Positions 26,235 to 34,761 of a stretch of DNA of 64,000 nucleotides are shown one piece after another (position 1 is the first letter of the stretch; the number at the start of each line of letters is the position of its first letter). The position numbers were made by a program, and so were the translations under genes. The notes below the pieces were generated by a model, which saw nothing but the letters and a program-made list of their open reading frames with translations, did no database searches and was not told the DNA's origin. This DNA comes from Ceraceosorus guamensis (lineage: Eukaryota; Basidiomycota; Exobasidiomycetes; Ceraceosorales; Ceraceosoraceae), in assembly GCF_003144195.1 (NCBI RefSeq), contig NW_020290010.1:305495-369494 (forward strand), in the 5' to 3' direction.

Positions 26235-27037
26235 GCGGTAGATATCACCAACAGCTCTAGTAGCAACAGAAGCGCACTTACTGACAAGGGACCAAGATAT
26301 CCACGGCCAAATTCTCTGACGTTCCTCTAAATTCACTTCTGGATCTCTGCTGTGCGCTTCTTGAGCTGCTGCTTGTCCACCGCTTCTTTCTGTTTCAGCT
26401 TTTGCGATTTACATTGTTTCACCAAGGGCAATATCTTCAATCTACAGGGGCATGCAATTCGAAAAAGGTTTTCATGTCCAGGCGCATCCGAGCTGAAGCC
26501 GTGGAGAGTGCCAGTGTGTACGATTGATTGAGTAGCATGCGTATTGCAAACGTTCCCCTGTCAGACGTTTGATTCTCAGCGGTGGGCACTACTGCTCGCG
26601 TGACGTCTCTGCAGCCAATCGTGAATGCAGCAGCTGCCGTGGGAGCTTACACGAGACCCTGATGAGGTTAGCGCTCATTTAGCGTGGATGGCGTTCCCAC
26701 GGTGGACGCATCGGAGCCCTGATGTAGGTACGTTCGGCCACCAGACCATCTGCTCCGCCTAGCACTCGTAGCAAACGCACAGGCCGCGCGCGCCCCTGCA
26801 GGTTCCGAGTGTGAGTGGCTTGGCACCTATCCTGCTGACCATGACATTCCTCTCGCGCAAACATCCCGACACCACAGGCTACCCTCCCTTAATGAGGCGT
26901 CTAGCATTCCTTCGCCGAGTGTCTACCCTCACCTGACGGACCACGCGTCTCTGCGCATTGGCGCCAGCATCCCAGTATCTGAAGCGAGGCAAGCTCTACG
27001 CGCTCCACATTACCTGCGCGAGGAGCTTGGCACTCTG
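26235..27037. other. Spacer between PP2C and 5-phosphatase genes
   Basis: No open frame with family resemblance or splice logic. It holds the PP2C 3' flank and the promoter of the next gene. Confidence 0.5.
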
Positions 27038-29816
27038 ATGGACCCACACAACGAGCAAGATGCTCCTTCAGCGACAGGCGACGCACCGCGTCTCCATGAG
27101 GGTCAAGGTCCAATGAGCTTGACCGGTGAACATGCAAGCGAGGTCGCTCCGCCAACAGCGACTTGCACGGCTGAGCCGTTCGAGGACTGCCCAGGCGCAT
27201 CTCAGAGCGAAGGGAAGGCCGAGGCGCGTGTCTCGCTGGGCCGCGACAGTAGTTCGGATGTCGCTTCTGCCACCACTCTAGTAGGGACAAAGGGGGATAT
27301 AGCGAAGCTGTCCGACTCTTCAGGCATACCGGGCGCTCTGCGGTCATCGTCCGGAGTGTCAGCGCCGTCTGCCTCAGCTCCGGAGCAAGATCTCCTTAGC
27401 GATGCAACAAGCGCAAAGCTCTCGGCAGCAACAGCAGCAGCAGCAGCAGACAGCGATGCACAGCGAGAGGAAGACGGCCCTTCGGTCAACGTCGGGCAAA
27501 TGAACGGGAAAAGTGCCGACGCCCAGCAAGACCTAGATTGCGAAGACGTGGCAGCGAGCCTGATGCGCCTGGCCTCAGTCTTGAAGGCGACCGAGGTTCC
27601 GAAGATGGCCTTCTCATTCTACGAAGCAGTGGAGCGGCCGAGCACGACTCCGGGAGAAAGGGCCGCGGACAAGACGAAGGCATCGAGCAGCACGATAGCG
27701 TCGCAACATGTGCTCGGAGTCGTCTCCAACGTGGAGAGTGGAAGGGAAGAAGCGGCGTGAGTGCACTCCGGGCGTGGCGTGAGCATCTGCCTCGTCTGAC
27801 TGCCTTGATATCGGCGATCTGGAAGCATCTTGGTCGTGAAGCCGCGCCAAAGTGACTCGAGTAGAGGGACTGTCACTGCTGCCATACCGATACGCTCTTC
27901 CTTGCGGTTTGGCTCCACCGCTATCAGTGCCAAAGAACCTCGCTTGCCGTCATTTGAGCAAGTGTTGGCAGCCGAAGCAGAGCATGCGGCGACGAGGGAA
28001 GAGAAGGAGCAGCGCGATGCCGGTGAGGATATGTTCGTCATCTCATGCGATGGGCACTGGTGTGCCGGAACGACCCATGATCGGTGAGCATAAGTTCCGC
28101 CAGTGGTACCACCGGCTCGGGATTGACACGCCTGCTACTCGCGCTCAGACGCTCCTTGACAGATCTCAAAAAGATTCTGCCGGACTTATGTTCAAGTGAG
28201 CTGATAGGATTGGAAGGCCCGCTAGCCTTGAGACTGATAGATATGCCTACTTAGCGCCCGAGGCCTCCAGAGGTGCTCACAACTCGCACGCCTGGCTCGC
28301 TCGATACATTGGCGACGATGAGACGTCCATATCGACACCTCTCTTTTCACGATGTGAGTCCTACATTCCGAGTACTTCTTCCCGCTTAGATCGCAGTGAC
28401 TGAGGGCTTCCGATGCATTTACGCCCACACACAGTCACTACCTCTGCCTTCGTTCCCCCCGCCCGTCCAGCCTCGCCCAAGGAGGGGGAGATCAAGCTCC
28501 TGTTGGGAACTTTCAACGTTGCTGGCATAGCACCGAGTGGCACAATAACATTCAGGGAGGAGTTGCGCAAATGGCTGTCCTCTGCGGCCTGCAGAGACTG
28601 CGAAATCGTCGTCGTTGCGTAAGTCTAGACGCCTGCCGTGCTACATCGCGATTCGTAATCTGACACGGCGACTCACGCAGGCTTCAAGAGGCGGAAATCT
28701 CAAACACGGGGTACTTCTACGCTACGCCTGGGCTCAGGGAGGCCTGGGGAGATGAGTTGCTTCTTGCTGTTAAGGGAAAGAATGAAGACTATATAGAGGT
28801 TCGTCCCATCGAGATACTGAGATCCAGACACTTTTTTTGATCCGCATCTCTGGCCCGCAGTTCATTTCCCGTCAACTGGTCGGCATGATTCTCTACGTAT
28901 TTGTGACGCCAGATGTTGTGCCTCGCATACGCGATGTGGTCTCTGACGCAGTAGGGGTGGGCCTGGGTGGCTGGGTGGCCAACAAAGGAGCGGTGTCTGT
29001 CCGCTTGACGGTGGACCAGACCTCGCTGTGCTTCGTTGGTGCTCATCTGCCCGCGATGCAGAACCCGCAAGCTCTGCAGAACCGGCGTTGGGCAGTCAGG
29101 GAGATCTTCCGGCGTTGCAAATTTGAGCTTCCAATGCCGGGTTTGGCAGATACTGAGCAGAACGATGATCCCTGTCCACTGCATATCGAAGATCATGAGT
29201 GAGTCCTCTAGCAGACCTGGGCGAAATGATGTTCTCACTCTGTCCCCCTCTCGGCAGCCACGTCTTCTTCCTGGGGGATCTCAACTTCCGGATCGAGCTT
29301 GGCATAGGAGAAGTCAAGCGACTCATCCGGAAAGGATCTTCCTCGCTGTCGAGAAGTCACCAGACAGCTGCACTTGCAACCCTTACTCGCCCTTTGCCTT
29401 TCGACACGCTTCTCAGCTTCGATGAGCTCTGCAACGAGATTGGGTCCGGCAGCTGCTTTGCGGAATTCAAAGAAGGTGCAATTGCGTAAGTATTCGTGAG
29501 AGGATCTGCGCTAGCACTCAGCTGACTTGTTGTGCTGTCCTGTGACAGATTCCCACCGACCTTCAAATTTGACGTGGGGACGGACGACTACGACACCAGT
29601 GAAAAGCAACGCGTGCCGGCCTGGACTGACCGGATCCTGTGGCGATCGCGCAAGCCACTCAGGAACGATGGCCCTGCTTCAAAGGGAGCCGAAAGGGATT
29701 CCGTTGACCGGGGCCAAGATTTCGACGCCGTCCGCCCAATCGAATACACCTCTGTACCACAGGTCTGCACCTCGGATCACAAGCCTGTCCGCGGATGCTT
29801 CTTGCTTCGTCTTTGA
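27038..29816 (+). CDS. Inositol-polyphosphate 5-phosphatase (IPPc domain)
   Basis: Nine exons in continuous phase: 27038-27756, 27826-28083, 28149-28195, 28255-28353, 28435-28618, 28681-28798, 28861-29198, 29258-29485 and 29549-29816, giving 752 residues. The catalytic domain occupies the C-terminal half: [73 protein letters not shown] and [11 protein letters not shown] are the family motifs in order. Known members remove the 5-phosphate from PI(4,5)P2 or soluble inositol phosphates at membranes and in trafficking. The N-terminal ~240 residues are Ser/Ala/Glu-rich and look disordered. The catalytic exons are certain. The start and exons 2-4 are less sure, being supported only by phase and splice sites. 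Intron 6 has an unusual GTTCGT donor. Confidence 0.88.
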
Positions 29817-30918
29817 GCACTCTCTTGCGCTCTGTCAGGCTCCGTCTGTATTGTTAGCATCCCTCGCAGTACTTGCAATGGTACAACACTCGCCGCACAA
29901 GCACGCTGCGTGACCCATTGCATTTACAAGTACATGGCATGCCGAATGCCACCTGTGTCGGAGCCCTGTGGTCCAGAATCTCGATGCCCGACCCCCTCCA
30001 CCCACTTGTGCCCATTCACTGCAGCACCTGATCGAAAAGACTGGCGCCAGGGAAGCTTCGCGTCTCCTCTGATGCTGCTATGAGATCCGCCTGGCCTACG
30101 CCTTTCGCTGAGCTGTTGCATCGGCGTCGGAAGTCCCCTGGACTTGAGAATCCTCGTATCCCGCCGCTCCTTCTCTATCGACCTGATCAAGAGCGGCCAT
30201 GAAGCTGTCGAGGGCAGCGGATAATCAGCAAAGCGCATTCGATACATCCTAAAGGTCACGTTGCCAGGGCCTCCTCCGGCTTGTTGTCCGCTGCCTTGCT
30301 TCGGTCGCACACCTGACGAAGTAATCCATCCGTCCCGGACGCACCTTCCCTACTCGCGCTCGGCCGCCTGACTTTATTCACTCACACGGCACCTTGGCTA
30401 GCTCCGAGTTTGCGAAGATATACAGCTTGCTCCGCTGCCACCCCAATGTGGTGATGCGTGTTGGCCAAATTGTTGCTTAGCGCGTTGAGCCGTGCTGCCA
30501 AGTGAGCGTAGTGACGTTCCTTCGTGGTGGTGGTGGACATCTCGCCGCTTTGTTACAGTGCGCGGCGCTCGTCGAAACGTTGGCGGTGTCTAGATGTTCG
30601 AGCTAGAGACGTGTGCACGAGTTGATTGGCCTGCGTGAGCGGCGAAAGTGGTGTGCATGAGCAAAGAGATGAACGCGCAGGACGTGCTTGTGCTTCGTGA
30701 TTAGCGTTCGTGATTGCTATTCGAATTCACAGGGCGCACTAGCGTGTTGTTGTCGCGTCCGCTGTGGACGCGTCGCGCGGTGCATGCGTGCGTGCACGAG
30801 GTGTCGCTTTCCTATGGACTAAGCATCGGCAAATACTGGCTACTTTCACTCTTCCTAGCCTGAAGCTGAGCTGCATGAAAGTCAGTATTGTGATTTGGTG
30901 ATTAATTGCGGTGCGTAG
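29817..30918. other. Spacer at the left edge of the accessory island
   Basis: No gene supported. Words such as TTCGTGATT appear near 30690-30735. The left edge of the island must lie near the right end of this stretch, but I see no terminal repeat marking it. Confidence 0.5.
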
Positions 30919-31069
30919 ATTGGAGTCACCAGTGTGTCAACAGTGTGGCTCTCTGAGTGGGACGGCGGCAGGTATGTATCGCATTGCAAGCTGTCATCCT
31001 TGTTCCCAGATGCAGCCAGTGCATCTGCATGGGCATCTTGTTGGCCCTCTTCCTATGACCTGGCCCAAC

Positions 31070-31074
31070 CCATC
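31070..31074. repeat. Target-site duplication CCATC, left copy
   Basis: CCATC directly abuts the left LTR end. The same five bases follow the right LTR at 38420-38424, as expected for a Ty3/gypsy integrase. Confidence 0.9.
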
Positions 31075-31170
31075 TGTCAGTCGGTGAAGGCAGAAGATCG
31101 ATGTATTGAAGACGAACGGGTGACGCGTACAAAGAGAGACTATATAGACGCGCGCGCGCGCGCCGTGACA
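31075..31170 (-). repeat. 3' LTR (96 bp)
   Basis: Identical as read to 38324-38419. Termini TGTCA/TGACA form a perfect 5-bp inverted repeat. On the element strand it contains an alternating CG run followed by CTATATAG, a probable TATA box. Confidence 0.93.
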
Positions 31171-31182
31171 ACCCGCCTCTCC
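31171..31182 (-). other. Polypurine tract of the retrotransposon
   Basis: On the element strand GGAGAGGCGGGT lies directly upstream of the 3' LTR, the expected site for plus-strand DNA priming. Confidence 0.7.
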
Positions 31183-31365
31183 AAAGAAGAGCGAGTCGTC
31201 AGTGCAAGAAATGGAAGAGGGGGAACGTTCAGTAATACAAGACGAAAGGGGTCGGGAATTAGTCGAGACAGTGGCGTACAGGAGAGTAACGAAAAGGAGA
31301 TAGGAAACGAAAGGGAGACGGAGGGGGAACACTAGCCGGGGACGGAAGGAGGAGGCGGGAGAACA

Positions 31366-34300
31366 CTAGCCGGGAACGAGCCATTCTTTACTCGCGTCGA
31401 GTCTCTTGACCTTATGGATCTTCTTCGCTCTCCTCGTGAAAGCCGATACTGAGCTGGAGGCGTTCTTCAAGTCTGTCGAAGGTTGCCAGGTGGCCTCTTC
31501 GATTGGCCAGCCTTTCCACTTCACTAAGAACTCGAACGAGCCTTCCGCGTCTGGTCGTCGTCCTATGACACGATCCACAAGCCATTCGTCTTCGCCGGCC
31601 GATTCCACGGGCCCAGGACGGTCAGGTGGCTCTCCGACGAACGGCTCTAGGTGCTCCACAGAGATGATTGGATGTATCGTTCGATTTCCAGGCAGATCGA
31701 GCTCGTAAGCGTTTCCTCCGCTGTGCACTTTAACGATCCTATACGGGCCAGCGCACGTCGGCGAGAGCTTGTCCCAGACGACATTCGACTCGAGTTTGAA
31801 GAATTTCGTCTTCAGCCATACCCACTCGTCAACGTTGAGCTTGAGCGGTGTGTGTCGAGCGTCGTAGTGGCGTTTGTGGGCGTCCTGAGCTATTTTGACA
31901 GCGTCCGCAGCGTCTTTCCTGACCTCTTCCCACACCTCAGGCATCAAGCGAGGGTCCGTTGAGCCTTGCAAGATATCTTGGGGCAGACTAGCGGGCTTCC
32001 CGAAAGCTATCTCGTATGGAGACACCTTGAGCGAGCTCTGGACGTGAGAGTTATGCGCCATGGCGAGCAGCGGCAGCAATTTGTCCCAGTCGTCGTGTCG
32101 TGAGTTAACGAAATGGCGCAGCGAGATCACTAAGATCTGGTTAAGCCTCTCGGTCAAACCGTCACTTTGTGGATGATACGCGCTGCCCATCCGCACGCGG
32201 ATGCCCAAAGCTTTGGTCAAGGCTTGCCAGTAGTCGCTGGTGAAACGGCTCTCGCGGTCGGAGATGATGGCGCGGGGAAATCCGGTGACGGGGAACACCT
32301 GCGACAGAAATCTCTCCGCTACTTTTGAAGCCGAGTCGTCCTTCCTGCTGGGGACGAAGAACACAAAGCGAGAGAATTTGTCGACCACGGTGGTCACGCA
32401 GTCAAACTCCTTGTCAGCCGACGGCGGGAAGCCGGAGACAAAGTCCATTGCGAGCGTATGCCACAGCTCGGCCGGAGATAGGACGTGTCGTAAGGCGCCC
32501 CACGGCTTGTGGTGTCGTGGCTTGTTCTGCTGGCATGCCTCGCACTTCTCGACGGCTTTGGCGATGGACTTCGTCATCCCGTGCCAGAAGTAGCGTTCTT
32601 TTAACCTCCTGCAAGTCTCGACGAAACCCGGGTGGGCGGCCGCTGGGCTGGCGTGCTCATCTAGGAACACTTGCTCAGTCTTCGAGAGAGGAACGCAGAG
32701 CCTCAGTTTGTCCGCTCCTTCATCGACAAAGAACAAGAGCTCGTCGCGGATGACGAAAGTGCCGGTGCTCTCATTTCGTCGCTTTACTGCTCGGTAGGTC
32801 GGGCCGAAGTTCTTGTCCTTTGCGAGTTCGGAGCTCCACTCCTCTCTCTCGGCATCGGCCAGACCTACCACAGTCACTTGCGACACTCTAGCCAAGGCTA
32901 GCTCGACGTCTTCCTTGCTGGACGTGGCTGGCTTCAATGCAACGAATTGCAGCTGCTCGACTTCGGGCAGTGTGGGCGCGGATACCGGAGAGCGCGACAG
33001 GGCGTCGGGAACGACGTTGTCTTTGCCTTCGCGATATCTTACGCGCACCTTGTGCTCTAAGGGCGACAAAGCGAGGCGGAACTTTGCGAGACGTCCTGAT
33101 AGCTCATCGCTCTTCAAGGTCCATAGCCATAGTAGCGCTTTATGATCCGATACGACTTCTAATTCGCACCCGTCGATGTAATGCCGCACCTTCTTCAGGC
33201 ACCACCATATCGCAAGCAGCTCCCCGTGCGTGGGTGGGTACCGCGACTCCGCTGGCTTGCATTGACGTGAGAGGAATAGGATGGGACGTTCGTAGCCATT
33301 GTCGTTGCACTGAGCCAAGACGCCGCCAATTCCGGTCTGCGAGAAATCGACGTGGAGTATCATGGGGCGGTCGTATCGAGGGTGACTCAAAAGGGGCTTG
33401 CTGGAGATGATCGCCTTGACTTCCTTGAATGCTTTTTCCGCTTCGTCGTTCCAAGTGAATGAAAACGTCCTAAGCTTTTGGAGAGTCTTGGCGGCGTCTC
33501 GTGCCTCTTCTGCGGATTGGCCGGTGACGTTCGAAGTCGCATGCAGACTTCCTGGTGCCGCGATGGAGGAAGCGGTGTAGGAAGCAGCTATCGGCCGCAT
33601 TAGCGTGGCAAATCCAGGGATGAAGCGACGGTACCAAGATGCCATAGCATAGAATCGCAGGGCCTCCTTTGCGGAAGTAGGCGTTGGATACTCCACTATT
33701 GCTCTGACTTTGTCGTCGGTCATCATGAGCCCTAGCCGATCGACTCTATGTCCCAAGAGTTCCACACTCGAAAAGCAGAAGTTACACTTTTTGGGAGATA
33801 TCGTAAGGCCGGCTGCTGCGAGAGCGGCAAGAACCTGATCGATGTGGTCGAGATGCGACTCCAGGCTTATCGAGAAGATCACTACATCGTCAAGGTATGC
33901 GAGCACGAATTTCCACACCATCTTGCTTAAGGTCTTATCCATCGCTCGTTGGAAGAATCCCACCATATTCTTGAGTCCAAACGGCGACCGGATGTACCAG
34001 CGTTTGCCAAGGTGCGTGACAAACGCCGTAGCTTCTCTCGACCTCGGGTCCATCAGCGTCTGATTGTACCCTTTATTAAGATCGATGGTGCTGTAGTACT
34101 CGGCAGGATTCAGTGCGGATAGGACCTGGTCGACAGACGGAATGTAGTACGAATCCGTCACGGTTTGCGCGTTTACTGGACGGAAGTCGTTGCAGAACCG
34201 AAACTTCCCCTTCTGCGAGACCAAGACGATGCCAGTGCCCCACGCTGTGCTCTCCGCCTCTTCGGAAATGCCTAGCTCGCTGTGCTCCTTGAGAATCTTG

Positions 34301-34761
34301 TCGATCTCTTGACGCTTCGCCGGACCCGCTGCTCGGGGGGGTTCAGAGAAAGGCTTGGCGTCAGGGACTAGGTCGATGGACACCATCTCCCCTTTCAGCA
34401 AACCCAAGGGCCGTTCTGCGGTCGGCCATACTGCGTGTTTGCTAAGTATTTTCTTGAGACGACTTCGAGCCCACTGAGGAAGGCCCGCCTCGATGGCTAC
34501 TTCATTCTCGAGTCCAGACGGGCGCGGAATGTCCAACTCGGGCAAGATCTCCTCTTCTTGATCGTCCTCGTCGGCGTTGAAAGTCACCACAGAGCCCGAC
34601 TTTGCTCCAGGTGGCGGTGAACGAGTGTTCGTATAGCCTTCTGCTCCGTCTTCAGCAGTGGGCTGACTGGCCTGGCTCAGAGAGACCTCGCCGCTAGGCG
34701 AGATGCGCTCTGAAAATTCTCTCCATGAATGGAAGAGACAGCGCTGAGAACTCCGACTGTC
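31366..34761 (-). CDS. pol: Retrotransposon pol: RT, RNase H, integrase, chromodomain
   Basis: The frame is open from 34761 to the stop at 31366; the clearly pol-like part begins near 34590. Reverse transcriptase shows FRFCNDFRPVN, YSTIDLNKGY and the catalytic YLDD. RNase H follows with HVDFSQTGIGG, GELLAI and VSDHKALL. Integrase has its HHCC zinc finger (AAAHPGF..H..CEACQQNK) and the DDE residues in AMDFVSGFP, ISDRESRF and YHPQSDGLTERLNQ. The last ~60 residues (DEWLVDRVIG..EFLVKWKGWPIEEATWQP) are a chromodomain, known in chromoviruses to steer integration to marked chromatin. No dedicated pol start is needed: the frame overlaps the end of gag by 85 bases in the -1 frame. It makes the copying and integrating enzymes of the element. 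No stop or frameshift is seen. Confidence 0.95.
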   Translation of the reverse strand, partial: DSRSSQRCLFHSWREFSERISPSGEVSLSQASQPTAEDGAEGYTNTRSPPPGAKSGSVVTFNADEDDQEEEILPELDIPRPSGLENEVAIEAGLPQWARSRLKKILSKHAVWPTAERPLGLLKGEMVSIDLVPDAKPFSEPPRAAGPAKRQEIDKILKEHSELGISEEAESTAWGTGIVLVSQKGKFRFCNDFRPVNAQTVTDSYYIPSVDQVLSALNPAEYYSTIDLNKGYNQTLMDPRSREATAFVTHLGKRWYIRSPFGLKNMVGFFQRAMDKTLSKMVWKFVLAYLDDVVIFSISLESHLDHIDQVLAALAAAGLTISPKKCNFCFSSVELLGHRVDRLGLMMTDDKVRAIVEYPTPTSAKEALRFYAMASWYRRFIPGFATLMRPIAASYTASSIAAPGSLHATSNVTGQSAEEARDAAKTLQKLRTFSFTWNDEAEKAFKEVKAIISSKPLLSHPRYDRPMILHVDFSQTGIGGVLAQCNDNGYERPILFLSRQCKPAESRYPPTHGELLAIWWCLKKVRHYIDGCELEVVSDHKALLWLWTLKSDELSGRLAKFRLALSPLEHKVRVRYREGKDNVVPDALSRSPVSAPTLPEVEQLQFVALKPATSSKEDVELALARVSQVTVVGLADAEREEWSSELAKDKNFGPTYRAVKRRNESTGTFVIRDELLFFVDEGADKLRLCVPLSKTEQVFLDEHASPAAAHPGFVETCRRLKERYFWHGMTKSIAKAVEKCEACQQNKPRHHKPWGALRHVLSPAELWHTLAMDFVSGFPPSADKEFDCVTTVVDKFSRFVFFVPSRKDDSASKVAERFLSQVFPVTGFPRAIISDRESRFTSDYWQALTKALGIRVRMGSAYHPQSDGLTERLNQILVISLRHFVNSRHDDWDKLLPLLAMAHNSHVQSSLKVSPYEIAFGKPASLPQDILQGSTDPRLMPEVWEEVRKDAADAVKIAQDAHKRHYDARHTPLKLNVDEWVWLKTKFFKLESNVVWDKLSPTCAGPYRIVKVHSGGNAYELDLPGNRTIHPIISVEHLEPFVGEPPDRPGPVESAGEDEWLVDRVIGRRPDAEGSFEFLVKWKGWPIEEATWQPSTDLKNASSSVSAFTRRAKKIHKVKRLDASKEWLVPG
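34677..34761 (-). promoter_or_regulatory. gag-pol overlap, candidate -1 frameshift zone
   Basis: The pol frame opens at 34761 and lies one base behind gag until the gag stop at 34677. G-AAT-TTT (34713-34719) fits a slip in the -1 direction only loosely. No downstream structure was folded. Confidence 0.5.
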
